NCBI GenBank assembly: GCA_023412745.1
Contig: JAEZBZ010000228.1
Location: forward strand, 1-31,545
DNA from: Pseudomonadota bacterium
GTDB lineage: Bacteria > Pseudomonadota > Alphaproteobacteria > Rhizobiales > Hyphomicrobiaceae
Direction of reading: 5' to 3'
Length of the DNA: 31,545 nucleotides
The notes beneath the pieces were generated by a model. It saw nothing but the letters and a program-made list of their open reading frames with translations, was not told the DNA's origin and ran no database searches. The stretch's first letter is position 1, and each line of letters starts with the position of its first letter. A program made the position numbers and the translations under genes. Of the stretch, positions 23,645 through 31,425 are shown one piece after another.

Positions 23645-24409
23645 CTACGGCTGCGGCGCGCAGCAGCCCTCCGACGCGTGGTAACGCCCATTCGGCTCGA
23701 CTGTACCGCCCTTGCCGTACATGGTGCGCGGGCGAACCCAGTCGGTGAGATCGCCTTTTTCGTTTCGGCCTTTCGGCATCATGTCCAGGATCACATAGGT
23801 GCCGATCAGTGGCTCCGCACCCCGGCCGTAAGTCGAATAGGTGTGAAAGATACGGCCCTGCTCATCGCGATAGAACGCGCTGCATCCGTGCAGGTCTTCC
23901 AGGCCAGGATCGATCTGCTGGTAGTTGTAGGTGGCGCGCTTGGCCGCGACCTCTTCCGGCCGGAACGAGACGTTGAAGTCGTAATTGAAATCGCTGCCGA
24001 AGGACGACACGAAGGGAAACCGCCAGCCCATGCGCTGCCGCACGGCCTCGATCTCCGTGATGGGTGCGCGCGCCACGGCGGCGAACGACACATCGTGGTT
24101 CTGCAGATGCGCCAGCGTCGCCTCGATATGATCGGCCTCGAACGAGCAGCCGACGCATTGGCCCTGCTGGCCCGGCGCCATCATGAAATGCTGAATGAAA
24201 AGCTGGCTGCGTCCGTCGAACAGATCGGCCAGCGTCTTGCGGCCATCGGGAGCATCGAAAACGTAGGGCTTCTCGATCGACACCCAAGGCAGGGCACGGC
24301 GCGCAGCTGCAATCTCATCGCGCAAACGCGTCAGCGCCTTCTCGCGCGCCAGCAACGCCGTGCGGGCTTCGATCCATGCTTCGCGGGACACCACATCATG
24401 TTGCATCAT
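23645..24409 (-). CDS. DUF899 family thioredoxin-like protein
   Basis: The 254-residue protein shows HDVVSREAWIEARTALLARE near the N-terminus, LFDGRSQLFIQHFM, a CVGC motif at residues 85–88 at the thioredoxin active-site position, and the family block FNYDFNVSF. The C-terminal tail has a second cysteine pair (EGCCAPQP). This suggests redox activity, but the family has no proven substrate. Two ATGs (24409, 24406) follow GGAGG at 4 and 7 nt, so the second may be the true start. It is first of the DUF899–DUF1428–VOC group. Confidence 0.9.
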   Translation of the reverse strand: MMQHDVVSREAWIEARTALLAREKALTRLRDEIAAARRALPWVSIEKPYVFDAPDGRKTLADLFDGRSQLFIQHFMMAPGQQGQCVGCSFEADHIEATLAHLQNHDVSFAAVARAPITEIEAVRQRMGWRFPFVSSFGSDFNYDFNVSFRPEEVAAKRATYNYQQIDPGLEDLHGCSAFYRDEQGRIFHTYSTYGRGAEPLIGTYVILDMMPKGRNEKGDLTDWVRPRTMYGKGGTVEPNGRYHASEGCCAPQP

Positions 24410-24520
24410 CCGACCTCCTGACAGAGCCGCTTCAATGCGGTTGCCTCCGAAGGACGAACGACGCCGCCCGCATCCGACAGCCGTTTGCAGGAAAATTACA
24501 GTAGGTTGAATTTACGCGCG

Positions 24521-24556
24521 AAAAAGGGCCGGAGCGCTATCCTGCCGCTCCGGCCC
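24521..24556 (-). terminator. Intrinsic terminator of the oxalate operon
   Basis: GGGCCGGAGCG and CGCTCCGGCCC (24526–24536, 24546–24556) form a perfect 11-bp stem with a 9-nt loop, followed on the minus strand by TTTTT. It lies 49 bp after the fhs stop and closes the gntR–oxc–frc–hydrolase–fhs operon. Confidence 0.88.
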
Positions 24557-24605
24557 ATCAATGAGTATGCGTCGCCCTTCTTGCGAAGGAACCGGCATAG
24601 CGTGC

Positions 24606-26279
24606 CTAGAACAGGCCCTCGATCTGGCCTTCCGCATTGAGGCGGATGACGTCAGCCGAAGGCACGCGCGGCAGGCCGGGCATGCGCATGATCTCGCCGC
24701 ACACCACGACGATGAACTCAGCGCCTGCCGACAGGATCACCTCGCGGATCGGCACAACATGGCCCGTCGGCGCACCGCGCAGGGTTGGATCGGTCGAGAA
24801 CGAATACTGCGTCTTGGCCATGCAGATCGGCAGGTTGCCATAGTTGGCCTGCAGATCCTTGATCTGGTTCCGCACCGACGCATCCGCCGTAATATCGGAC
24901 GCGCGGTACAGCTCGGTCGCGATGGTCTTGATCTTGTCCCACAGCGGCATCTCGTCGGGATACAGCGGCTTGAAGTTAGACTTGCCACCCTCGCACACCT
25001 CGACGACGTGACGAGCCAGTTCCTCAGTACCCTTGCCGCCGTCTGCCCAGTGCGTGCAGAGGAACGCCTTGGTGCCGACCGATTCCGCGATTTCCTTGAT
25101 CGCGGCGACTTCGGCATCCGTGTCAGTGATGAAGCGATTGATGGCGACCACCGGGGGCACGCCGAACTTGGCGATGTTTTCCAGATGCCGCTTCAGGTTC
25201 TCGCCGCCCTTCTTCACGGCGGCGACGTTCTCGCCCTTCAGTTCGTCCTTCGCAACGCCGCCGTGCATCTTGAGCGCTCGTACCGTCGCGACGATGACCG
25301 CCGCTGCCGGCTTGAGACCCGCCTTACGGCACTTGATGTCGAAGAACTTCTCGGCGCCCAGATCCGCGCCGAAACCGGCTTCGGTCACGACATAGTCCGC
25401 GAGCTTCAGCGCCGTCCTGGTGGCCAGCACCGAATTGCAGCCGTGCGCGATGTTGGCGAACGGACCGCCGTGGATGAACACCGGATTGTTCTCCAGCGTC
25501 TGCACCAAGTTCGGCATCAGCGCGTCCTTGAGCAGCACCGTCATGGCGCCGTCAGCCTTGATATCGCGGGCGTGGATCGGCTTCTTGTCGCGCGTATAGC
25601 CGACGACGATGTTGCCGAGGCGGCGCTCGAGATCTTTCAGGTCCATCGAGAGGCACAGGATGGCCATGACTTCCGAGGCCACCGTGATGTCGAAGCCGTC
25701 TTCACGCGGGAAGCCGTTTGAAACACCACCCAGCGAGTTGACGATCGAGCGCAGCGCGCGGTCGTTCATGTCCATCACGCGGCGCCAGGTGATGCGACGC
25801 GGATCAATGCCGAGGCTGTTGCCCCAGTAGATGTGGTTATCGAGCAGCGCGGCGAGCAGGTTGTTCGCCGACGTGATGGCGTGGAAGTCACCCGTGAAGT
25901 GCAGGTTGATGTCTTCCATCGGCACGACCTGGGCATAGCCGCCACCAGCTGCGCCACCCTTGACGCCGAAGCAGGGACCAAGCGACGGCTCGCGCAGGCA
26001 GCTCATCGCGCGCTTGCCGATGCGATTGAGGCCATCGCCCAAGCCAACCGTGGTGGTGGTTTTCCCCTCGCCGGCCGGCGTCGGATTGATCGCCGTCACC
26101 AGGATGAGCTTGCCGTCCTTCTTGTCCTTCAGAGAATTAATGTAGTCGAACGACACCTTGGCCTTGGTCGGCCCGTACTGCAGCAGCGCGTCGGCAGGGA
26201 TGCCGACTTTCTGCCCGACCTCAGCGATCGGCTTCATTTTGGCTTCGCGGGCGACTTCGATGTCTGACTTGACACTCAT
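24606..26279 (-). CDS. fhs: Formate–tetrahydrofolate ligase
   Basis: Joins formate to tetrahydrofolate using ATP, giving 10-formyl-THF. The 557-residue protein has the P-loop TPAGEGKTTTT (residues 67–77), REPSLGPCFGVKGGAAGGGY, and the TGDFHAI and PNLVQTLE segments typical of the family; the length is normal. AAGGAGG precedes the ATG. It is the last gene of the oxalate operon, 33 bp after the formyltransferase-like gene. In this context it should capture formate released by Frc and feed it into C1 metabolism, either to serine and purines or to CO2 through the folate route. Confidence 0.97.
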   Translation of the reverse strand: MSVKSDIEVAREAKMKPIAEVGQKVGIPADALLQYGPTKAKVSFDYINSLKDKKDGKLILVTAINPTPAGEGKTTTTVGLGDGLNRIGKRAMSCLREPSLGPCFGVKGGAAGGGYAQVVPMEDINLHFTGDFHAITSANNLLAALLDNHIYWGNSLGIDPRRITWRRVMDMNDRALRSIVNSLGGVSNGFPREDGFDITVASEVMAILCLSMDLKDLERRLGNIVVGYTRDKKPIHARDIKADGAMTVLLKDALMPNLVQTLENNPVFIHGGPFANIAHGCNSVLATRTALKLADYVVTEAGFGADLGAEKFFDIKCRKAGLKPAAAVIVATVRALKMHGGVAKDELKGENVAAVKKGGENLKRHLENIAKFGVPPVVAINRFITDTDAEVAAIKEIAESVGTKAFLCTHWADGGKGTEELARHVVEVCEGGKSNFKPLYPDEMPLWDKIKTIATELYRASDITADASVRNQIKDLQANYGNLPICMAKTQYSFSTDPTLRGAPTGHVVPIREVILSAGAEFIVVVCGEIMRMPGLPRVPSADVIRLNAEGQIEGLF

Positions 26280-26312
26280 TTGACGGATCCTCCTTGGGGA
26301 TATCGTTTGCGC

Positions 26313-27248
26313 TTAGGCCGCGGTTTTCGGCGGGGGTGCGCTGAATGTTTCACCGACCGTCAGGCCGGCTGATTGTGCGTACTCGGCACTGGCGATCTTC
26401 TGGCCGCCCGCAGCCCGCACGCGCTGAACGAGAATGGAGCCGCTGCCCGCAGCCACTTCCATACCGTTTTCGGAAACGGCGATGATCTCGCCGGGCTTGC
26501 CGGAACCTTGCCCAAGACGGCTGTCGTAGATGTCGACCTTGACGCCCTTGATCGTGCTCCACGCGCCCGGCGCGGGATTGGCAGCGCGGATGGTATTGTA
26601 GATCTCGCCGGCCGGCTTCGACCAGTCGATCTCGGCCAAGCCCTTCTTGAACCAGCTCTCGTAGGAACCGGCTTCCAGGTTCTGCTTGTGCTTCAGCGAC
26701 ACACCGGCCTTGACCAGATCAAGGCACTCCATCATCGCGTCGACGCCCATCGGGAAAAGCTTCTTGAAGTAGACGTCCCCGAGCGTTTCGTCCGGCCCGA
26801 TATCGACCGTCTTCTGCAGGAAGATCGGGCCTTCATCGAGCCCCTCGTCCGGCCAGAAGATGGTGAGGCCCGTCTTGGTGCTGCCCATGGCGATCGGCCA
26901 GTTGATCGACGACGGCCCGCGATGCAGTGGCAGCAGCGAGGGATGATACTGGAAGGTGCCAAGGCGCGGCGCGTCGAGAACCGGCTGCGGCACGAACAAC
27001 AGCACGTACGCCATTAGGCAGACGTCGGCGTTGAACGACTTCATTAGTTCCAGCGCTTCCGGCGTCTTCCACGACGTCGGCTGATGCAGCGGCAGCCCCT
27101 TTTCGCGTGCGAAGGCGGCCAGCGCATCCTCCGGGCGGCCTTCCTTGTTCGGCGCGCAGCACACCGCAACGACGTTCTCGCCACGGGCCAGAAGCTTCTC
27201 GAGCACCGCCTTTCCGAAGGCTTCCTGCCCGTGAACGACAATACGCAT
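26313..27248 (-). CDS. Formyltransferase-family protein like the 10-formyl-THF hydrolase domain of ALDH1L1
   Basis: The 311-residue protein has the formyltransferase fold of methionyl-tRNA formyltransferase, but its active site reads YHPSLLPLHRG and DEGLDEGPIFLQK. This matches the hydrolase domain of 10-formyl-THF dehydrogenase: His102 and Asp138 correspond to His106 and Asp142 at a constant offset of 4, and the Fmt-type Asn is replaced by Gln. IHNW..N-like IYNTIRAANPAPGAWS and a C-terminal OB-like domain follow. No aldehyde dehydrogenase domain is attached. AAGGAGA lies about 6 nt before the ATG. Its place between frc and fhs suggests it acts on 10-formyl-THF or another formyl donor; the true reaction is unknown. 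Confidence 0.88.
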   Translation of the reverse strand: MRIVVHGQEAFGKAVLEKLLARGENVVAVCCAPNKEGRPEDALAAFAREKGLPLHQPTSWKTPEALELMKSFNADVCLMAYVLLFVPQPVLDAPRLGTFQYHPSLLPLHRGPSSINWPIAMGSTKTGLTIFWPDEGLDEGPIFLQKTVDIGPDETLGDVYFKKLFPMGVDAMMECLDLVKAGVSLKHKQNLEAGSYESWFKKGLAEIDWSKPAGEIYNTIRAANPAPGAWSTIKGVKVDIYDSRLGQGSGKPGEIIAVSENGMEVAAGSGSILVQRVRAAGGQKIASAEYAQSAGLTVGETFSAPPPKTAA

Positions 27249-27307
27249 GCGTCTCTCCTTAAACCCCGCAGTCTGTGTATCTGCTGGGTGTTTCTGTTGT
27301 TTGGATT

Positions 27308-27331
27308 GGCGTGCCGCATTGCGGGCACGCC
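27308..27331. repeat. Hairpin in the frc–formyltransferase gap
   Basis: GGCGTGCC and GGCACGCC form a perfect 8-bp stem with an 8-nt loop, 13 bp downstream of the frc stop (minus strand). No T tract follows, so it is more likely an mRNA-processing or stabilising element inside the operon than a terminator. Confidence 0.4.
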
Positions 27332-27344
27332 GTAGTTGCCTGTC

Positions 27345-28622
27345 TTACTCCGCCGCCACCGGCTTCTTCGGAGGCTCGGTGGCGCCGGCTTCCTTGATGG
27401 CTGCGATCTCTTCCCCGCTGTAGCCGAGCACGCTGGAGAGGATTTCGTCGGTATGCTCGCCGAGCAGCGGCGACCGCTTTACCTCGGCCGGACTCGCCGA
27501 CAGCTTGATCGGATTACCTACGGTCAGGTATGTGCCGCGGGTCGGATGATCGACCTCGACGATGGTGCCGGTCTCGCGCAGCGATTGCTCCTCAGCCAGT
27601 TCCTTCATCGACAGGATCGGCCCGCTCGGAATGTCGAGCGGATTGCAGATGTTCATGACCTCGAATTTGGTCTTAGTCATGGTCCACTGCTCGATGCGCT
27701 CGAAGATCTGGTTGAGCCGCGGCAGGCGCGCGTTCGGCGTCGCGTAGTCTGGATGCGTCTTCCACTCCGGCTCGCCGATCACGTCGCAGATCTTGGTCCA
27801 GATCGGCGCCTGGGTGATGAAGTAGATGTACGCGTTGGGATCAGTCTCCCAACCCTTGCACTTGAGAATGCGGCCCGGCTGACCACCACCCGAGTCGTTG
27901 GCGGCACGTGGCACGGCATCGCCGAATTCGATGCCCTCGCCGAACTGGCTGTATTCCTTCAGTGGGCCATATGCGAGGCGCTGCTGATCGCGGAGCTTGA
28001 CGCGGCACAGATTAAGCACGCCGTCCTGCATGGCACAGGTCACGCGCTGGCCCTGGCCGGACTGCGTGCGATGATACAGCGCCGTCACGATGCCGAGCGC
28101 GAGATGCAGGCCGGTGCCGCTGTCGCCGATCTGCGCGCCGGTGACGAGCGGCACGCCATCGCGGAAGCCGGTCGTCGAAGCCGCGCCGCCAGCGCACTGG
28201 GCGACGTTCTCATACACCTTGCAGTCTTCATACGGACCCGGGCCAAAGCCCTTGATCGAGGCCACGATCATCTTCGGATTGAGCTTGTGGATCGTTTCCC
28301 ATGGGAAACCCATGCGATCCAGAACGCCCGGACCGAAGTTCTCCACCAGCACGTCGCAGGTCTTAATCAGGCGTTCGAGGACTTCCTTGCCTTTGGGATT
28401 CTTGGTGTCGAGCGTGATCGAACGCTTATTGTGGTTCAGCATCGTGAAATAGAGGCTGTCCACTTTGGGGATGTCTTGAAGCTGCCCGCGGGTAATGTCC
28501 CCCACGCCCGGCCGCTCCACCTTGATCACGTCCGCGCCGAACCAGGCGAGAAGCTGGGTGCAGGTCGGGCCCGACTGCACGTGCGTGAAATCGAGAATCT
28601 TGACGCCTTCTAGCGCTTTCAT
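27345..28622 (-). CDS. frc: Formyl-CoA:oxalate CoA-transferase
   Basis: Class III CoA-transferase that moves CoA from formyl-CoA to oxalate, giving oxalyl-CoA and formate. The 425-residue protein has VKILDFTHVQSGPTCTQLLA with Gln16, the ADVIKVERP block, the catalytic Asp167 in IGDSGTGLHLA (Asp169 in Oxalobacter Frc) and the glycine loop DSGGGQPG. The WETDPNAYIYF segment also fits formyl-CoA transferases rather than general CaiB/BaiF members. It follows oxc with 11 bp between them. The short Ala/Pro/Lys tail (KEAGATEPPKKPVAAE) is unremarkable. Confidence 0.95.
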   Translation of the reverse strand: MKALEGVKILDFTHVQSGPTCTQLLAWFGADVIKVERPGVGDITRGQLQDIPKVDSLYFTMLNHNKRSITLDTKNPKGKEVLERLIKTCDVLVENFGPGVLDRMGFPWETIHKLNPKMIVASIKGFGPGPYEDCKVYENVAQCAGGAASTTGFRDGVPLVTGAQIGDSGTGLHLALGIVTALYHRTQSGQGQRVTCAMQDGVLNLCRVKLRDQQRLAYGPLKEYSQFGEGIEFGDAVPRAANDSGGGQPGRILKCKGWETDPNAYIYFITQAPIWTKICDVIGEPEWKTHPDYATPNARLPRLNQIFERIEQWTMTKTKFEVMNICNPLDIPSGPILSMKELAEEQSLRETGTIVEVDHPTRGTYLTVGNPIKLSASPAEVKRSPLLGEHTDEILSSVLGYSGEEIAAIKEAGATEPPKKPVAAE

Positions 28623-28633
28623 CGCTTGCTCCC

Positions 28634-30370
28634 TTATTTCTTCTTCAGCGCGCTTTGCGGGTTGAGGTTACCGATGCGGCCGCTTTCGCTGCCTGCAGCC
28701 GGATCGATGACTGCATTGATGAGGGTGGGCTTGCCGGAATCCATCGCCGCGTTGACCGCGCGCTTGAGCTCATCCGGCGAGGTCGCGTTGACACCGACGC
28801 CACCGAACGCCTCCATCATCTTGTCGTAGCGCGCGCCCTTGACGAACACCGTGGTCGCCGGGTCGGAGCTGGCGTTGTTGACGTCGGTACCGCGATAAAT
28901 GCCGTCGTTATTGAACACGACGACGCAGACCGGCAGCTGATAACGGCAGATCGTTTCCACCTCCATACCGGAGAAGCCGAAAGCCGAGTCGCCCTCGATC
29001 GCCAGCACCGGCTTACCGGTTTCAATCGCTGCGGCGATCGAGTAGCCCATGCCGATACCCATGATGCCCCAGGTGCCGACATCGATGCGCTTGCGCGGCT
29101 GGTACATGTCGATGATGCCACGCGCCAGATCGAGCGTATTGGCACCTTCGTTGACCAGGATGGCGTCCGGGCGCTCCTTGATGATGGTGCGCAGCACGCC
29201 GAGCGCGCCGTGATAATCCATCGGCGAGTTATTGTTCATCAGGCGCGGCGCCATCTTGGCGACGTTCTCTTCGCGCTTGGCCTGGACCGCGTTGGTCCAA
29301 TCGGCAGGCGCGGCCGGCCACTTGTCGCCCATCCCATCGAGCAGAGCCGCGACGCAGGAGCCGATATCACCGACCACCGGCGCGACGATCTCAACGTTGG
29401 AGTCCATCTCCTTCGGCTCGATGTCGATCTGGATGAACTTCTTCGGCGCAGTGCCCCACGCCTTGCCCTTGCCGTGCGACAGCAGCCAGTTCAGCCGCGC
29501 GCCAATAAGCATCACGACGTCGGAATCCTTCAGCACGGTCGAGCGCGCAGCACCCGCGCACTGCGGATGCGTGTCCGGCAGCAGGCCCTTGCCCATGCTC
29601 ATCGGCAGGAACGGAATACCGCTCTTTTCAACCAGCGCGCGGATCGCATCGTCGGCCTGGGCGTAGGATGCGCCCTTGCCGAGAATGATCAGTGGCTTCT
29701 TGGCGCCCTTCAGCACGTCGAGCGCCCGCTTCACCGCATCCGGTGCAGGGATCTGGGCCGGCGCCGCGTCGATGACCTTGACGAGCGACTTGCGGCCGGC
29801 TGCCGCGTTCATCACCTGGCCGAACAGCTTGGCCGGCAGATCGAGATAGACGCCGCCCGGACGCCCCGAAACCGCAGCACGGATCGCACGCGCAATGCCG
29901 ATGCCGATGTCCTGAGCGTGCAGAATGCGATAGGCCGCCTTGCACATCGTCTTGGCGACGGCGAGCTGATCCATTTCCTCGTAGTCGCCCTGCTGCAGGT
30001 CGACGATTTCGCGCTCGGACGACCCAGAAATTAGGATCATCGGAAAGCAGTTCGTGGTGGCGTGCGCGAGCGCGGTCAGGCCGTTGAGGAAGCCCGGCGC
30101 GGAAACGGTCAGGCAGACGCCCGGCTTCTTGGTCAGGAAGCCCGCGATCGAGGCCGCATAGCCGGCGTTCTGCTCATGCCGGAACGACAGCACGCGAATG
30201 CCTTCCGCCTGCGCCATGCGGCCAAAGTCGGTGATGGGAATACCTGGAACGCCGTAGATCGTCTCGACGCCGTTCAGCTTCAGCGCATCGATGATGAGAT
30301 GGAAACCGTCGGTCAGCTCCTGCTCTTCCCCAGCCGTTTGCGCATCACCACTCTTTACAGTTGCTGACAT
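28634..30370 (-). CDS. oxc: Oxalyl-CoA decarboxylase
   Basis: Thiamine-diphosphate enzyme that converts oxalyl-CoA to formyl-CoA and CO2, consuming a proton. The 578-residue protein shows the N-terminal pyrimidine-binding domain with Glu66 in FRHEQNAGYAA, the central nucleotide-binding domain and the diphosphate-binding motif starting GDSAFGFSGMEVETICRYQL and ending in FNN (about residues 460–488), then DGIYRGTDVN. GVPGIPITDFGRMAQ and the C-terminal GRIGNLNPQSALKKK are characteristic of Oxc among acetolactate-synthase relatives. It lies 32 bp after gntR and upstream of frc. Confidence 0.96.
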   Translation of the reverse strand: MSATVKSGDAQTAGEEQELTDGFHLIIDALKLNGVETIYGVPGIPITDFGRMAQAEGIRVLSFRHEQNAGYAASIAGFLTKKPGVCLTVSAPGFLNGLTALAHATTNCFPMILISGSSEREIVDLQQGDYEEMDQLAVAKTMCKAAYRILHAQDIGIGIARAIRAAVSGRPGGVYLDLPAKLFGQVMNAAAGRKSLVKVIDAAPAQIPAPDAVKRALDVLKGAKKPLIILGKGASYAQADDAIRALVEKSGIPFLPMSMGKGLLPDTHPQCAGAARSTVLKDSDVVMLIGARLNWLLSHGKGKAWGTAPKKFIQIDIEPKEMDSNVEIVAPVVGDIGSCVAALLDGMGDKWPAAPADWTNAVQAKREENVAKMAPRLMNNNSPMDYHGALGVLRTIIKERPDAILVNEGANTLDLARGIIDMYQPRKRIDVGTWGIMGIGMGYSIAAAIETGKPVLAIEGDSAFGFSGMEVETICRYQLPVCVVVFNNDGIYRGTDVNNASSDPATTVFVKGARYDKMMEAFGGVGVNATSPDELKRAVNAAMDSGKPTLINAVIDPAAGSESGRIGNLNPQSALKKK

Positions 30371-30402
30371 TTCAGGTCCTTCCTTGTTGGTTTTTGGGGC
30401 TG

Positions 30403-31089
30403 TCAGTCGATGTTGACATAACGATCGACGTGATCCCTCAGCCGCAGTGTATGTTCACGCACCAATCGCTCGGCACGTTCCGTGTCGCGCGCCTCGAGCG
30501 CCGCTACGATTTCCTTATGATCGACGATCGACCGCTTGGCGCGATCCTGCTCAAAGATCGTCCGCTGGCGGATGGCGCGGACATGGAAGAACAGCTTGTC
30601 GGTGATGTCCGAAATCAGCGCGCACTTGCCGAGACCGATGATCGCCTGATGAAAGCGGATGTTAGCGTCTGAATATTCCCCCATATTGCGCGCGATCTCG
30701 TCGTCCGAAAAATCATCGACGAGATCGTGCAGACGCGCGATTTCCTCGTCAGACGCTTCCTTCGTGGCGAGCCGCGCAGCCATGCTTTCCAGCGCCGCCC
30801 ACACAGTAATCATCTCCAGAATCTCGGCCTTGGTCTTGCGCACGATGTAGATGCCGCGCCGCGCCACGATGCGCACCAAGCCTTCCTGGTCGAGCTGGGC
30901 GAGTGCCTCGCGCAAGGGCGTGCGGCTGACACCGAACTGCGCCGAAAGCTGGCGCTCGTCGAGCCGCAGCTCGGCATTGGTGTCGTAGATATTCATGTTG
31001 TGAATCGCGGCACGCAACGCTTCATACGCCTTGGATTTCAGGCTTTGCGCTTCTCCGAGCGGCGTGATCTTGAGTTGCGTGTTGTCCAT
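30403..31089 (-). CDS. GntR-family (FCD) transcriptional regulator of the oxalate operon
   Basis: The 228-residue protein has an N-terminal winged helix (LDERQLSAQFGVSRTPLREAL is the recognition part) and an all-helical C-terminal FCD ligand domain (EMITVWAALESMAARLA, FHQAIIGLGK, IVDHKEIVAAL), with Asp and His residues able to bind a metal and a carboxylate ligand. The ATG at 31089 is preferred: upstream in-frame starts (31134, 31314) would place the operator and promoter inside the gene. The frame upstream encodes a Cys-rich, unconserved-looking extension. It is first in the operon and probably autoregulated. Ligand (oxalate, oxalyl-CoA or formyl-CoA) is inference. Confidence 0.92.
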   Translation of the reverse strand: MDNTQLKITPLGEAQSLKSKAYEALRAAIHNMNIYDTNAELRLDERQLSAQFGVSRTPLREALAQLDQEGLVRIVARRGIYIVRKTKAEILEMITVWAALESMAARLATKEASDEEIARLHDLVDDFSDDEIARNMGEYSDANIRFHQAIIGLGKCALISDITDKLFFHVRAIRQRTIFEQDRAKRSIVDHKEIVAALEARDTERAERLVREHTLRLRDHVDRYVNID

Positions 31090-31123
31090 CAATGTCCGCA
31101 AGCTATCCGGCAGGTCAGGCACC

Positions 31124-31159
31124 TGGTATACCATACACCAGCAATCTGCCATGGCGCAA
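31124..31159 (-). promoter_or_regulatory. Promoter of the gntR–oxc–frc–fhs operon with overlapping operator
   Basis: On the minus strand: -35 TTGCGC (31154–31159), 18-bp spacer, -10 TATGGT (31130–31135). The perfect palindrome TGGTATACCA (31124–31133) overlaps the -10, and a preceding half-site TGGTGTA touches it. A bound GntR dimer should block RNA polymerase. The ATG is 34 bp downstream of the palindrome. Confidence 0.65.
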
Positions 31160-31304
31160 GACGCCCCCTCGTGCATCCCGCCGGCATCCATAGCAATCGC
31201 AGGACTCGCATTTTTTGCACAGTTTCGCGCCCATCTATGGGTGCACGCATTTCCCGCGTACGGAACCTCTGTCCACTTCAACATCACGCACGTCGAAGGA
31301 TTGA

Positions 31305-31340
31305 TTGCACGCATCTATCAGTCGGGTATATGGTATACCA
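31305..31340 (+). promoter_or_regulatory. Promoter of the tctA gene with overlapping operator
   Basis: On the plus strand: -35 TTGCAC (31305–31310), 18-bp spacer, -10 TATGGT (31329–31334). The palindrome TGGTATACCA (31331–31340) overlaps the -10, and the half-site GGGTATA precedes it. The architecture mirrors the operon promoter on the other strand; palindrome centres are 207 bp apart. Confidence 0.65.
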
Positions 31341-31373
31341 AGATGAGAACCGCTCAATCGCGTTTTCTCATCT
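31341..31373 (+). repeat. Inverted repeat in the tctA leader
   Basis: AGATGAGAA and TTCTCATCT (31341–31349, 31365–31373) form a perfect 9-bp stem with a 15-nt loop, starting directly after the operator and followed by AAAAA. It would fold at the 5' end of the tctA mRNA. It is not a terminator for either strand. Confidence 0.5.
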
Positions 31374-31425
31374 AAAAATGGGACCAAAGAGTCCTGAAAA
31401 GGAATACTTTTTAAGGAAACGTCTT

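Noticed and set aside
24561..25721. 386-codon open frame antisense to fhs
   Set aside because: Same reason: shadow of a conserved gene, and it starts inside the terminator region of the operon.
27336..28613. 425-codon open frame antisense to frc
   Set aside because: It mirrors a certain gene codon for codon in a high-GC sequence, has no domain-like composition, and lacks a ribosome-binding site; frc has all catalytic motifs.
28655..30034. 459-codon open frame antisense to oxc
   Set aside because: Composition is rich in His, Arg and Asp as expected of an antisense shadow; the oxc product is unambiguous.
30403..31314. Longer GntR protein of 303 residues starting at 31314
   Set aside because: The extra 75 residues are Cys/Trp-rich and unlike GntR N-termini, and the extension would run through the promoter and operator.
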